Assembly: GCF_007997135.1 (NCBI RefSeq) | Contig: NZ_VORU01000002.1 | Coordinates: forward strand, 372,001 to 436,000 | Reading direction: 5' to 3' | From: Aequorivita lipolytica | GTDB lineage: Bacteria; Bacteroidota; Bacteroidia; Flavobacteriales; Flavobacteriaceae | DNA length: 64,000 nt | Shown: positions 52,192 to 61,838 of the stretch, piece by piece | Layout of the letters: every line of letters starts with the position of its first letter | How positions within the stretch are numbered: position 1 is the stretch's first letter | The notes under the pieces: model-generated | Told to the model about the DNA's origin: nothing | Seen by the model: the letters and a program-made list of their open reading frames with translations, nothing else | Databases searched by the model: none | Made by a program: the position numbers and the translations under genes

Positions 52192-53169
52192 ATGTCCAGA
52201 ATACTCACAGGAATACAAAGTACAAATACCCCGCACCTAGGAAACCTTTTGGGAGCAATCATTCCCGCTATTGAAATGGCAAACGATCCCAAAAACGAGT
52301 CGTTTCTTTTTATTGCGGATATGCACTCACTTACACAGATAAAAAATCCAGTAACGCTTCGGGAAAACACCTATAGCGCTGCTGCAACTTGGTTAGCTTT
52401 TGGGTTGGATATAGAACGTGTGGTTTTTTATCGCCAAAGTGACGTGCCGCAGACTACGGAACTTTCTTGGTATTTAAGCTGCTTTTTTCCGTTCCAAAGA
52501 TTAACATTGGCACATTCCTTTAAAGACAAAGCGGACAGGCTGGAAGATGTGAATGCAGGCCTTTTTACGTATCCAATGCTCATGGCAGCTGATATATTAT
52601 TGTACGATGCCGAAATTGTACCAGTCGGGAAAGACCAAATGCAGCACATTGAAATAACCCGCGATGTTGCGTCACGTTTTCATTCTCAAATGGGTGAAAC
52701 CTTTGTAATGCCCGTTGGAAAAGTGCAAGAGGAAACCATGTACGTTCCCGGGACGGACGGAACCAAAATGAGTAAATCCAAAGGGAATTTTATTAATATA
52801 TTTTTGGATGACAAAAAGCTTAGGAAGCAGGTAATGGGCATTGAAACAGATAGCACGCCGATGGAAGAACCAAAAGATCCTGATACTTGCAATGTTTTTG
52901 GTATATATAAATTATTGGCTTCAAAGGAAGAAGTGGTGCAGATGCGAAAAAACTACGAAGCTGGAAACTATGGCTACGGCCATGCCAAACAAGCTTTGTT
53001 TGAATTGATAGTCGAAAAATTTTGTGAAGAACGTGCTCGTTATAAATATTTTATGGAAAATCTTCCCGAAATAGATGCAGCATTGGCCACTGGCGCCGAA
53101 AAGGCTCGAAAGATTGCGAATGGTGTTTTGAAAAGAGTTCGCGAAAAAATGGGTTATCAAGCTAACTGA
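52192..53169 (+). CDS. trpS: Tryptophanyl-tRNA synthetase
   Basis: Class I aminoacyl-tRNA synthetase. ATG 52192 is preferred because the family starts with SRILTGIQSTNTPHLGNLLGAI; the longer frame adds 18 residues upstream of the promoter box. Signature motifs: TPHLGN in place of HIGH and KMSKSKGN. DILLYDAEIVPVGKDQMQHIE is the Trp-binding stretch. 325 residues, full length. The 3' end overlaps the convergent dprA by 13 bases. Confidence 0.96.
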   Translation: MSRILTGIQSTNTPHLGNLLGAIIPAIEMANDPKNESFLFIADMHSLTQIKNPVTLRENTYSAAATWLAFGLDIERVVFYRQSDVPQTTELSWYLSCFFPFQRLTLAHSFKDKADRLEDVNAGLFTYPMLMAADILLYDAEIVPVGKDQMQHIEITRDVASRFHSQMGETFVMPVGKVQEETMYVPGTDGTKMSKSKGNFINIFLDDKKLRKQVMGIETDSTPMEEPKDPDTCNVFGIYKLLASKEEVVQMRKNYEAGNYGYGHAKQALFELIVEKFCEERARYKYFMENLPEIDAALATGAEKARKIANGVLKRVREKMGYQAN

Positions 53170-54260
53170 AACAATTTACCCGGCAACGGGCGTACCACAC
53201 CTTTCAATTCCATATTCATCAAGATGCTTGCGGCTTTGTATGCGGGAATATTGCATTCCAAAGCGATAGTATCTAAAAGTTCTTTTTCTTTTTCCTTTAA
53301 AAAGCGAAAAACAACTTTTTCCTCTTCATCCAGTTCTACAAAAAGTTGGGTCTGTTTTGGCTTTTGATTTTTGTTCAGTTCCCAGCCCAGCATATATATT
53401 ATATCTGCAGCACTAGTGAGCAGCTGTGCTTTTTGTTGTTTTATTAAATTATTGCAGCCGCGACTTTGGCTGTCTGTAGCTCTTCCTGGAACTGCAAAAA
53501 CTTCTCTATCGTATGAATTTGCAATATCTGCAGTTACCAAACTTCCGCCTTTTTCGGCAGATTCTATAACAATGGTTGCTTCGGAAAGACCTGCGATAAT
53601 TCGATTTCGTTTTAAAAAATTATTTCTATCAAAATTATCGCTGCTCCAAAACTCAGAGATTAATCCGCCATTTTCCTCAATTTCCTGAACATATCTTTTA
53701 TGGGTTTTTGGATAAATTTGGTTAAGACCGTGAGCCAAACACGCTATATTCTGCAGGTTGTTGTCAATAGCAGCTTTGTGTGCGCAAATATCAACACCAT
53801 AGGCTAAACCTGAAACAATCACGGGGTTTAGCGGAGCGATCTCTTCAATTAAATTTTGACAAAAAGCATTGCCGTAACTAGTAATTTTTCGGGTGCCAAC
53901 AATGCTAATTATTTTCTTCCCAACTAAATCTATATTTCCGCGTTGGAAGAAAAGAATAGGGCCGTCTAAACAGTGCTTTAGTTTTTCAGGATAAGTTTTA
54001 TCTAGAAAATAGCTGTATTCAATATTATTTTCTTCAATAAAGTTTAACTCGGCATCTGCTTCTTCCAGTTGTAGTTTTAGATTTATCTCCCTTAAACGCA
54101 GAAGACCGATACCATCAATTTTGGCAAGACTACTTGTTTTCTCTTTAAAAATCGCTTCCGCAGAACCCATTTTCCGTAGTAATTTTTTTGCTGAAATATC
54201 ACCCAGATTTGGAATTCGCTGCAATGCAAGCGTATAACGCAGTTCATTTTTTGAAAGCAT
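53157..54260 (-). CDS. dprA: DNA-processing protein DprA (Smf)
   Basis: Loads RecA on incoming single-stranded DNA in natural transformation. ATG 54260 gives MLSKNELRYTLALQRIPNLGDISAKKLLRKMG, a helix-hairpin-helix start. The Rossmann-like core has IISIVGTRKITSYGNAF, VSGLAYGVDICAHKAA and IAGLSEATIVIESAEKGGSLVTADIANSYDREVFAVPG. A C-terminal winged-helix domain (FRFLKEKEKELLDTIALECNIP) closes the 367 residues. Convergent with trpS. Confidence 0.94.
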   Translation of the reverse strand: MLSKNELRYTLALQRIPNLGDISAKKLLRKMGSAEAIFKEKTSSLAKIDGIGLLRLREINLKLQLEEADAELNFIEENNIEYSYFLDKTYPEKLKHCLDGPILFFQRGNIDLVGKKIISIVGTRKITSYGNAFCQNLIEEIAPLNPVIVSGLAYGVDICAHKAAIDNNLQNIACLAHGLNQIYPKTHKRYVQEIEENGGLISEFWSSDNFDRNNFLKRNRIIAGLSEATIVIESAEKGGSLVTADIANSYDREVFAVPGRATDSQSRGCNNLIKQQKAQLLTSAADIIYMLGWELNKNQKPKQTQLFVELDEEEKVVFRFLKEKEKELLDTIALECNIPAYKAASILMNMELKGVVRPLPGKLFQLA

Positions 54261-54358
54261 AATTTTGAAATTAAAACCGGGGAGCAACTTTAAAAATACA
54301 ATTTTTTAAGTTGTTAATAAATTACCAACACAAAAATTGGATTGCCTCTAAAAAAGGC

Positions 54359-54366
54359 TAATTTTG
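54359..54366 (+). promoter_or_regulatory. -7 promoter box abutting the HU/SPOR gene
   Basis: TAATTTTG, exact TAnnTTTG match, five bases before ATG 54372, with TTGG 18 bases upstream. Confidence 0.5.
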
Positions 54367-54371
54367 TTTAT

Positions 54372-55310
54372 ATGCAACTTACAACCTACATATCTGACCT
54401 GCTTTACCGATACGAATGTGTTATTATTCCTGGTTTTGGCGCGTTTCTTACGCGTTATAAATCTGCGCACATTGATGACGCTTCAAATACTTTTAATCCG
54501 CCTTCCAAAATTGTTTCGTTCAACAAACAATTACAAGCCAATGATGGATTGTTCGCCAACTACGTAGCTTCGGCAGAAAAATGTAGCTATGAAACGGCTC
54601 TACAAAAAATAAGAAATTTTACTGCTGAAATTTCGAAGGAGCTTTCAGATGGGAAAACCATTTCGTTAAAAAATATAGGGGAATTTGCATTAAACGAAGA
54701 AAAGTTACTTCAGTTTGAACCCTTGCACCAACAGAATTTTAGTACTTCGGCATTTGGGCTTTCTTCGTTTGTTTCACCAAAAATAAGTCGCGAAGTTTAT
54801 AAAGAAACCGTAACAGCGTTGGAGGAAAAAGCTCCAATACATTTTACCCCAGAGAGAAGAGCTGCAAAACCATACCTTAAATATGCTGCAATTGCGGTTA
54901 TTGCTCTTTCAGCAGTAGGTTTTGGAAGCTTAAAATTGTACGAAAGTCAAGTCCAAAAATTTAATTTCGCCGAAAGGCAAAAGGCTAATTCGCTTGTCGA
55001 AAATCAAATTCAGGAGGCTACTTTTGTTATTGAAAGTCCACTGCCCGTACTCAGTTTGCAGGTTCCAAAACACACGGGAATGTACCATATTGTTGCAGGG
55101 GCTTACCGTATGGAAGAAAATGCATCCAGAAAAGTTGAGCAACTGCGCGAAAAAGGCTACTCTCCTCTAAAAATGGACGCTAATCGTTACGGACTTCACC
55201 AAGTTCTCTACGCAAGTTTTGACGATAGCGTGGAGGCGCAACAAAAGCTTTACGAAATTCAAAGAAATGAAAATGCTGACGCTTGGCTTTTGGTTCAAGA
55301 GATTCAGTAA
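54372..55310 (+). CDS. HU/CCDC81-domain protein with membrane span and SPOR domain
   Basis: Bitopic protein of 312 residues. The start is ATG 54372 (MQLTTYISDLLYRYECVIIPGFGAF). The N-terminal 170 residues match two HU-like (CCDC81-type) domains (PGFGAFLTRYKSAHID; DGKTISLKNIGEF). A single span follows (YLKYAAIAVIALSAVGFGSLKLY), then a periplasmic SPOR domain (TGMYHIVAGAYRMEENASRKVEQLREKGYSPLKM) that binds denuded peptidoglycan. Probably tied to cell division or envelope organisation. This architecture is common in Flavobacteria. Confidence 0.9.
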   Translation: MQLTTYISDLLYRYECVIIPGFGAFLTRYKSAHIDDASNTFNPPSKIVSFNKQLQANDGLFANYVASAEKCSYETALQKIRNFTAEISKELSDGKTISLKNIGEFALNEEKLLQFEPLHQQNFSTSAFGLSSFVSPKISREVYKETVTALEEKAPIHFTPERRAAKPYLKYAAIAVIALSAVGFGSLKLYESQVQKFNFAERQKANSLVENQIQEATFVIESPLPVLSLQVPKHTGMYHIVAGAYRMEENASRKVEQLREKGYSPLKMDANRYGLHQVLYASFDDSVEAQQKLYEIQRNENADAWLLVQEIQ

Positions 55311-55394
55311 TCAGTGGTCAATACATATGGTTCAGTAGTCAGTGGGTTGTTTAAATACAACTAACTTTTGCTTACTCTTTCTTCTTTTCTTAGG

Positions 55395-55402
55395 TATCTT
55401 TG
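55395..55402 (+). promoter_or_regulatory. -7 promoter box of the thioesterase gene
   Basis: TATCTTTG, exact TAnnTTTG match, 14 bases before ATG 55417. The upstream gap also holds degenerate CAGTAGTCAGTGG repeats. Confidence 0.5.
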
Positions 55403-55416
55403 CAAAAAAAACATAG

Positions 55417-55926
55417 ATGCAATCAAAAACGCCAATACAGTCACTCACTATATATACAGACATGGTTTTGCCGAGCGAGACCAACCCAATAGGAAATATG
55501 TTTGGGGGCGAGCTTTTGGCAAGAATGGACAGGGCAGCGAGTATTGCAGCGCGCCGCCACAGCCGCAGGATTGTGGTTACTGCTTCTGTGAACCACGTAG
55601 CTTTCAACAAAATGATTCCTTTGGGAAGCGTAGTGACAGTTGAGGCGAAAGTATCCAGAGCGTTTAACAGTTCTATGGAAGTCTACATGGATGTTTTTAT
55701 TGAAGACCGCGAGAGCGGTGAAAGAAGTCTTTCCAATGAAGCTATATACACTTTTGTTGCGGTGGACGAAATGGGAAGTCCAGTTCGTGTTCCAGAGCTT
55801 GTTCCCGAAACCGATCTAGAAAAAAAGCGTTTTGAGGCGGCGCTTCGACGAAAACAATTGAGTCTTGTTCTTGCCGGAAAAATGAAGCCTTCTGATGCTA
55901 CAGAATTAAAGGCTTTATTTCAATAA
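55417..55926 (+). CDS. Acyl-CoA thioesterase (hotdog fold)
   Basis: 169 residues, hotdog fold of the acyl-CoA hydrolase group. Motifs: VLPSETNPIGNMFGGELLARMDRAASIAA (catalytic loop with Asn and Asp) and VVTASVNHVAFNKMIPLGSVVTVEAKV. Hydrolyses acyl-CoA to free acid and CoA in the cytoplasm; chain-length preference is unknown. 14-base leader. Confidence 0.93.
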   Translation: MQSKTPIQSLTIYTDMVLPSETNPIGNMFGGELLARMDRAASIAARRHSRRIVVTASVNHVAFNKMIPLGSVVTVEAKVSRAFNSSMEVYMDVFIEDRESGERSLSNEAIYTFVAVDEMGSPVRVPELVPETDLEKKRFEAALRRKQLSLVLAGKMKPSDATELKALFQ

Positions 55927-56036
55927 AATCCACAAATTTTTATAAACTGTTGATTTAGTTGGTCTTTGTCGACACTATTTTGTGTTAAAATGTAATATTT
56001 TCGCAAAATCATGATTGCTTTAAAGGCGGTATTAAA

Positions 56037-56044
56037 TATATTTG
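56037..56044 (+). promoter_or_regulatory. -7 promoter box of the large subtilase gene
   Basis: TATATTTG, exact TAnnTTTG match, about 77 bases before ATG 56122. Confidence 0.4.
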
Positions 56045-56121
56045 GAATCCTTTCTTGAAAAATTTAAGATATTTTTTAATTGAGGATTTTTTAAAATCTA
56101 TTTACAAACCTATTCAAAATC

Positions 56122-59100
56122 ATGAAAAAAACTACATTTCTTTCTTTTCGAAGTATTTGTTTTTTGGCGCTGACATTTTTGTTTACGATGTCTTATGCCC
56201 AAAATTCAAATGACATTAACTTTCAGGGTGAAACCATTGTAATGCCTGAAAACATTGCTTCTTTTCAGTGGAGCGAATTTCCGGAATCTGCTAGACTGAC
56301 TAATGGATATGTGGGTTGGGTTCAATTTTATGAAACCCCAAACCAACAGGTTCAGGATATGTTCAAACAAAATAATTTGGAGCTGTTGGAATATATTCCG
56401 CACAAAACATATCTCTTTTATTTTCCGACAAATACATCTGTGAGCTTTTTGAGAAACCAAGGTGTACGCAGTATAATACCCGTTCCGGGAAGTGCAAAAC
56501 TTTCACAGGACCTTAAAAATCCACCTTTTGAAAATTGGGCTATGCAGGGAAATAATATTTTGGTAACACTGCAATTCCATGAAAATGTTTCTTCAGAGTA
56601 TGTAATTCAACAATTGGCTGAAAAGCAAATTGCTGTTAAACAACAATATAAAGGATCTAATAATATAGACCTTTCCATTCCTAACAACTGCTTGGAAGAT
56701 CTTTCCAATCTTCCTTTCGTGAAGTGGGTTGAACTTATTGTAGCACCCTCTGTTCCTGACGATACTCGCGGCAGAAGTTTGCACCGTGCAAGTAATTTGG
56801 ATACTCAAACCTCGGCAGGCAGAAATTACACAGGACTAAATATTGGAGTAATGTGCCGTGATGATGGTATTGTAGGGCCACATATTGATTTTCAGGGAAG
56901 AATAGACAACTCAGCAGCAAGCGGAAGCGGACAGTCCCACGGCGATGGTGTTTCGGGTATTATGTCTGGAGCTGGAAACTTGAATCCATCAAACAGAGGA
57001 ATGGCTGCTGGTTCTTTACTGTATGTTGTAAACTATCAGCCTTCTTTCTTAGATTCTCCTACAGTTTCTTTAATAAACAGTGGAGATGTTGTTATAACCA
57101 ATTCCTCATACAGTAATGGTTGCAATGCTGGCTATACTACTATTACACAAACGGTAGATACACAGGCACAATCTCTTCCTAATTTACAGCATACCTTTTC
57201 TGCAGGAAACTCAAACGGAAGTAATTGTGGTTATGGAGCTGGAAATCAATGGGGAAATATTACCGGAGGCCATAAGCAAGGTAAAAACGTAATTGCAACT
57301 GCAAATGTATTTTTTGATGGTTCTTTGGTAAATTCCAGTAGCCGAGGCCCAGCTCATGACGGAAGAATAAAGCCTGATATTGCCGCCAATGGCCAAAACC
57401 AAATTTCAACAAATGAAAATAATAATTATCAGTCTTTTGGAGGAACTTCTGGTGCTTCTCCAGGAATTGCTGGTGTTTCTGCACAGCTTTATCAAGCCTA
57501 TTCAGAAACACATGGTAATGTTTTACCTCCCGCAGCGCTTATAAAAGCTACCTTACTTAATACTGCAAGCGAAGCTGGCAACATAGGTCCAGACTTTAAG
57601 TTTGGATGGGGAATTGTAAATGGTCTTCGGGCTGCAAAACTTATTGAAGAGGATCGCTTTCTATCTAGTAATGTTTCGCAAGGAGCCTCAAACAACCATA
57701 CTATCAACGTACCATCCGGAACCAAACAAGTTCGCTTTATGGTTTATTGGAGTGATGCTCCGGCAACACCAGGCGCTAATCCTGCATTGGTTAATGATCT
57801 GGATCTTGTTGTAACAGATCCTTCCAGTAATAATTACCTGCCTTGGGTACTAGATGAGACCCCAAATCCAGCTACTCTTAATAATCCTGCCACAAATGGG
57901 CCTGACCATTTAAATAATATGGAACAAGTACTCATCAATAATCCAGCAGCTGGAAACTATACAATTAACATTGATGGATTTAATGTACCTATGGGACCAC
58001 AGGAATATTTTGTGGTTTATGAAATTATTTCAGATAACGTAACTGTTACCTATCCAAACGCGGGTGAAAGCTTTGTTCCCGGCGAAACAGAATCCTTACA
58101 TTGGGATGCGGTGAACACTTCATCAAACTTTGTTTTGGAGTATTCAACGAACAACGGCGGTACTTGGAATGCTATAGCTACTGTAGCCAACACTGTAACT
58201 AACTACGCTTGGAGTATTCCAAATTCTGTAACTGGAGATGCTTTAATACGCGTTTCCAATGGTGCTTCACAAGATGTTAGCGATTCAACATTCTCTATTG
58301 CGCCTTTGGTAAACAACGTTCAGGTTACGCAAGTTTGTCCTGATGAGGCTACGTTCTCTTGGAGTGCAGTTACTGGCGCAGAATCTTATGACTTGTATCT
58401 GCTAGGAGAAAAATATATGGAAGTAGTCGGAACCTCTAGCACTATGACCATAACTGTACCTATTACAAATGTAGCCGATCCAATATGGGCAGCGGCAGTT
58501 GCGAAAAATGCCACTGATGGATGGGAAAGCAGAAGAAGTATTGCTACATTTTATCCAGGAGGTTTATTGAATTGCTCATTAACCAACGACGTTTCTATAG
58601 AAAGCAATAATGAACCAAGTGATTTCAACTTGATTTGTAATCCCGGACCTGCAATTGTTTCGGTAATAATTATGAATTCTGGAGTTGATCCTCAGAGTAA
58701 TTTTGATGTTTCATATCAACTGGACAGTGATCCAGAGGTTACTGAAACTTTTTCGGGAACGCTTACGTCTGGCCAACAAGTGATTTTTGATTTTAACCAG
58801 CCATTGATTATTTCATCTTCAGGCACATATACGCTAGATGTTTCGGTTGATTTGCCGGGTGACGAAAATCAAAATAACAATACAGACTCATTAACCTTTT
58901 ATGCTGCCACAGATGCTACACCATTGGATTTTGAAGAACCTTTTGATGTAAATGGAATGCCTCCTGCTGGTTGGAATATCTTAAACCCTGATGCCGATGA
59001 TACTTGGGTAGAAAGAAACAATATAACCGGTAGTGATGGTTCATCAACAGTAACTGCTTACATAGACAACTTTGGTTACAATGCTCCCGGCGAAGAAGAC

Positions 59101-59718
59101 ATAGTTGAAACCGAATATTTCGATCTTACCACAGTCAATTCTGCACAGCTAGATTTCGATTTGGCAAAGGCTCAATTTTCTACTGGTTTCTCTGATGCTT
59201 TTAGAGTAGATGTATCCATTGATTGTGGAGCTACCTTTACCCAAATTTATTATAAAGATGGTTTAGATCTTTCCACGCTGCCAGGATATGAAAGTGGAAA
59301 CTGGGTACCAACAGCTGCTTCAGATTGGCGCACAGAAACTATTGATTTGACTCCATATACGGGAGAAAATGTACAGTTCCGTTTCGTGAATATAAACGGT
59401 TTTGGAAATAGTACTTTTATAGACAATATAAATGTTAGCGGCGTATTGAGTATTGCTAAAGAAAATTTGGCCAATGTTAGAATGTATCCAAACCCTGCCA
59501 CGAACGAAGTATTTATCAATCTGAAAAATATTGTTCAGGGGGATATTTCTATTACACTGTTCAATAGCTTGGGCCAACGTTTACAAACTATTTCAGAAGC
59601 ACAAATGGCTGGAAAAACGCAAGGCGTGCTCAACGTTTCCGGATATGCGAGTGGTGTTTATTTTGTTACTATAAAAGCTGGAGAAAATATTGCCACAAAA
59701 AAATTAGTAGTACAATAA
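56122..59718 (+). CDS. Large secreted S8 subtilisin-like protease with C-terminal T9SS domain
   Basis: 1198-residue exported protease. Signal peptide (SICFLALTFLFTMSYAQ). The catalytic residues are Asp247 in MCRDDGIVGPH, His273 in GQSHGDGVSGI and Ser443 in FGGTSGASPG. After it come a proprotein-convertase-like beta domain (PNPATLNNPAT... GPQEYFVVYE), immunoglobulin/FnIII-like repeats (TYPNAGESFVPGETESLHW; VTQVCPDEATFSWSAV), a choice-of-anchor/MAM-like domain (LDFEEPFDVNGMPPAGWNI to NINGFGNSTFIDNINV) and a T9SS sorting domain (MYPNPATNEVFINLKN to ATKKLVVQ). It has no octamer repeat. Confidence 0.96.
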   Translation: MKKTTFLSFRSICFLALTFLFTMSYAQNSNDINFQGETIVMPENIASFQWSEFPESARLTNGYVGWVQFYETPNQQVQDMFKQNNLELLEYIPHKTYLFYFPTNTSVSFLRNQGVRSIIPVPGSAKLSQDLKNPPFENWAMQGNNILVTLQFHENVSSEYVIQQLAEKQIAVKQQYKGSNNIDLSIPNNCLEDLSNLPFVKWVELIVAPSVPDDTRGRSLHRASNLDTQTSAGRNYTGLNIGVMCRDDGIVGPHIDFQGRIDNSAASGSGQSHGDGVSGIMSGAGNLNPSNRGMAAGSLLYVVNYQPSFLDSPTVSLINSGDVVITNSSYSNGCNAGYTTITQTVDTQAQSLPNLQHTFSAGNSNGSNCGYGAGNQWGNITGGHKQGKNVIATANVFFDGSLVNSSSRGPAHDGRIKPDIAANGQNQISTNENNNYQSFGGTSGASPGIAGVSAQLYQAYSETHGNVLPPAALIKATLLNTASEAGNIGPDFKFGWGIVNGLRAAKLIEEDRFLSSNVSQGASNNHTINVPSGTKQVRFMVYWSDAPATPGANPALVNDLDLVVTDPSSNNYLPWVLDETPNPATLNNPATNGPDHLNNMEQVLINNPAAGNYTINIDGFNVPMGPQEYFVVYEIISDNVTVTYPNAGESFVPGETESLHWDAVNTSSNFVLEYSTNNGGTWNAIATVANTVTNYAWSIPNSVTGDALIRVSNGASQDVSDSTFSIAPLVNNVQVTQVCPDEATFSWSAVTGAESYDLYLLGEKYMEVVGTSSTMTITVPITNVADPIWAAAVAKNATDGWESRRSIATFYPGGLLNCSLTNDVSIESNNEPSDFNLICNPGPAIVSVIIMNSGVDPQSNFDVSYQLDSDPEVTETFSGTLTSGQQVIFDFNQPLIISSSGTYTLDVSVDLPGDENQNNNTDSLTFYAATDATPLDFEEPFDVNGMPPAGWNILNPDADDTWVERNNITGSDGSSTVTAYIDNFGYNAPGEEDIVETEYFDLTTVNSAQLDFDLAKAQFSTGFSDAFRVDVSIDCGATFTQIYYKDGLDLSTLPGYESGNWVPTAASDWRTETIDLTPYTGENVQFRFVNINGFGNSTFIDNINVSGVLSIAKENLANVRMYPNPATNEVFINLKNIVQGDISITLFNSLGQRLQTISEAQMAGKTQGVLNVSGYASGVYFVTIKAGENIATKKLVVQ

Positions 59719-59737
59719 TCTATTCTGAATTGATATT

Positions 59738-59769
59738 AAAAAAGGGAGCCAAAATGGCTCCCTTTTTTT
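59738..59769. terminator. Bidirectional terminator between two convergent genes
   Basis: GGGAGCC / GGCTCCC with flanking A6 and T7 around a 5-nt loop. It overlaps the stop codon of the convergent EnvC-like gene at 59768, so both transcripts end here. Confidence 0.92.
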
Positions 59770-61069
59770 ACATTCTGTAAATCCAGTCTGCAGGATTTAT
59801 CTTGTCGTTGTTCCTATAAATATAGAACTTTAAAACTGTTCTTCCTTCGGTAGGGCTTTTTGCAACTGTGCCTATAACTTGTTTAGTAGAAATTTTATCA
59901 CCTTTCTTTACTGAAACCGTAGCTAGGTTACTATAAACGCTTAAATAATCTCCGTGTTGAATAATAACAACCTTGTTGGCGCCTTTTATCATTTGAATGG
60001 ACAAAACCTGCCCTTCAAAAATAGAACGTACTGCTGCATTGTCCTCGGCAGCTATTTCAACACCGCTACTGCTGGTAGTTACATTTGGAAATTGTGGGTG
60101 CTGATGCGTTCCAAAACTTTTTACAACCATGCCTTTTTCAACGGGCCATGGCAGTTTTCCTTTGTTATTGGTGAAGCTTGCCGCAAGCGCTTTGTCTTCA
60201 GCTGTAAGCGCAAATTCCTCGGTTGAGGTTGGTTTGGTTACAACGTTCTTGGTTGTTGTTACCGTATTCGTCGTATTATTTTTCGCGTTTGCTTTCGCTT
60301 CTGCAAGTGCTTTTTCCCGTGCTATTCTATTGGCTTCTTCAATCGCTGCCTTTATAAGGGCGTCTATCTGTCGGTCTATCTCGTCGGCCTGTTTTTGTTT
60401 TGTCCTAATTTGTGATGCAAACTTGCTTTCATCCTTTTTCAATGTGGCTACCAATGCTTGTTGATCTTTTCGCTCATCCGTTAATTGTGCCTTGGCTATC
60501 TCATTTTCTGCGATTAATTTTTGTTTCGTTTTTTTCTGATCAATTAAAGCAGTGTTTAAATTTTGGAGTTCTTCTGTTTTTGCCTTAATGCCTTCGCCCT
60601 GTTTTTTTCTGAACTTGGCATACTGCTTCATATATTGAACACGTTTGTAGGCCTGCAGGAAATTCTGTGAAGAAAGCAAGAACATAATCCTGCTCTGTTG
60701 ACTTTTGCTTTTGTAAGATTTCTGGATCATCGCAGCATAGTCGTCCTTCATCACTGTAAGTTCTTTGCGAAGGGAACTTATTTTTTCAATATTATCATTG
60801 ATGTTGCGCGTGAGCAAATTGGCTTGCTGATTGGTAACTCTAATTAAATTTTCAGAAGCAGTAATGCGCTGGTTTAGATCTTGTACCTGTGAAAGAACAG
60901 ATTTTTCCTCTTTTTTTGTTTTGAAAAGAAGGGAATTTATCTGTTTTATTTCTGCAAGAATAGCCTGCCTTTTTTCTTCCAGTTCCTTTTGTTTATCCAC
61001 TTGCGCAGAAACAGTTGAAAACGTAACCAAACAGATCAACAAAAAAAGATATGTGTGCAAATTCTTCAT
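59768..61069 (-). CDS. EnvC-like murein hydrolase activator (degenerate LytM/M23 domain)
   Basis: Periplasmic coiled-coil protein that should activate cell-wall amidases at division. Signal peptide (MKNLHTYLFLLICLVTFSTVSAQ), then a coiled coil to about residue 250, then a C-terminal LytM fold. The zinc ligands are lost: the first HxxxD is SSGVEIA, the second segment keeps QHGDY but has YSNL in place of YxHL, and the HxH is LKFYIYR. This fits a catalytically dead activator rather than an endopeptidase. Last gene of a four-gene operon. Confidence 0.9.
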   Translation of the reverse strand: MKNLHTYLFLLICLVTFSTVSAQVDKQKELEEKRQAILAEIKQINSLLFKTKKEEKSVLSQVQDLNQRITASENLIRVTNQQANLLTRNINDNIEKISSLRKELTVMKDDYAAMIQKSYKSKSQQSRIMFLLSSQNFLQAYKRVQYMKQYAKFRKKQGEGIKAKTEELQNLNTALIDQKKTKQKLIAENEIAKAQLTDERKDQQALVATLKKDESKFASQIRTKQKQADEIDRQIDALIKAAIEEANRIAREKALAEAKANAKNNTTNTVTTTKNVVTKPTSTEEFALTAEDKALAASFTNNKGKLPWPVEKGMVVKSFGTHQHPQFPNVTTSSSGVEIAAEDNAAVRSIFEGQVLSIQMIKGANKVVIIQHGDYLSVYSNLATVSVKKGDKISTKQVIGTVAKSPTEGRTVLKFYIYRNNDKINPADWIYRM

Positions 61070-61834
61070 TTAATTAAGTTGGATTTTTTCGTAATCTGTT
61101 GGAACATCAAACGGAAAACTTACGTCTGCATTCAAATCAATTTTTTTATAATTCATTTCAATTTTTGTTTTCAAACCTTTTTCTGAAGTGTCTATCAAAA
61201 TAGTTGATGGAAAAAACTGGTCTCCAACAGTTTGATAATCGCCATAACGGATGCTGAGCAGACGTTCATCGTTAGGTTGTGAAAGGGTTTCAGAAGCAAT
61301 TTTAAAATTTTTAGGATTTAAAAATACGGAATGTATAAAATTTTGCATTTGCTGTTTCGGCTGAATTTTAAAACTATTCTGAAAAACCGTCGCAGTATAT
61401 TCCGAAGGGTTTAGCGTAAAAATAGATTGTCCCAAAAGTAGATTTTGAGCCTGTTGAAAATTAATAGGCGTTCCTATCCATTCGCCAAGCAATGCGAAAT
61501 CGCCTTCAAAATAGGTCTTTCCAATAGTTTCGTAATAGCTCACACTTGTTGGGGTTATCAAGACTTTGGCAATCGTAATTCCCAAAACGGAAGCTTTTAT
61601 CCAAATGTTTTTATCTTTTTCCATCCGCAGGCTTACAGTAATACTTTGTAATTTTTCATCGGTTTCATAAACCAATTGTACACGGCCAGCAAGGGTTTTA
61701 AAGTTTGGAGCAGCAGCTTTGTGGGCGGCAATTACTTCTTTGGCAGAAGCATTTTCAATATCTGTAATTTTCTTGGCGCCACCGCAGGAAGCGAGCATCA
61801 ATAAAAATAAAAGGTAATGCAGTTTCAGTTTCAT
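61070..61834 (-). CDS. DUF4292 lipoprotein
   Basis: Start ATG 61834 gives the lipoprotein signal KLKLHYLLFLLMLASCGG; the longer frame to 61918 lies inside the TPR gene. The body (FKTLAGRVQLVYETDEKLQSITVSLRMEKDKNIWIKASVLGITIAKVLITPTSVSYYETIGKTYFEG) is a LolA-like beta fold typical of DUF4292. It is likely anchored in the periplasm. The ATG is four bases after the TPR stop and its own stop abuts the EnvC start, so the genes are co-translated. Confidence 0.88.
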   Translation of the reverse strand: MKLKLHYLLFLLMLASCGGAKKITDIENASAKEVIAAHKAAAPNFKTLAGRVQLVYETDEKLQSITVSLRMEKDKNIWIKASVLGITIAKVLITPTSVSYYETIGKTYFEGDFALLGEWIGTPINFQQAQNLLLGQSIFTLNPSEYTATVFQNSFKIQPKQQMQNFIHSVFLNPKNFKIASETLSQPNDERLLSIRYGDYQTVGDQFFPSTILIDTSEKGLKTKIEMNYKKIDLNADVSFPFDVPTDYEKIQLN

Positions 61835-61838
61835 ATAA

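Noticed and set aside
53157-53169. The 13-base trpS/dprA overlap as a regulatory antisense site
   Set aside because: Short convergent overlaps are common in compact genomes and nothing else marks this one.
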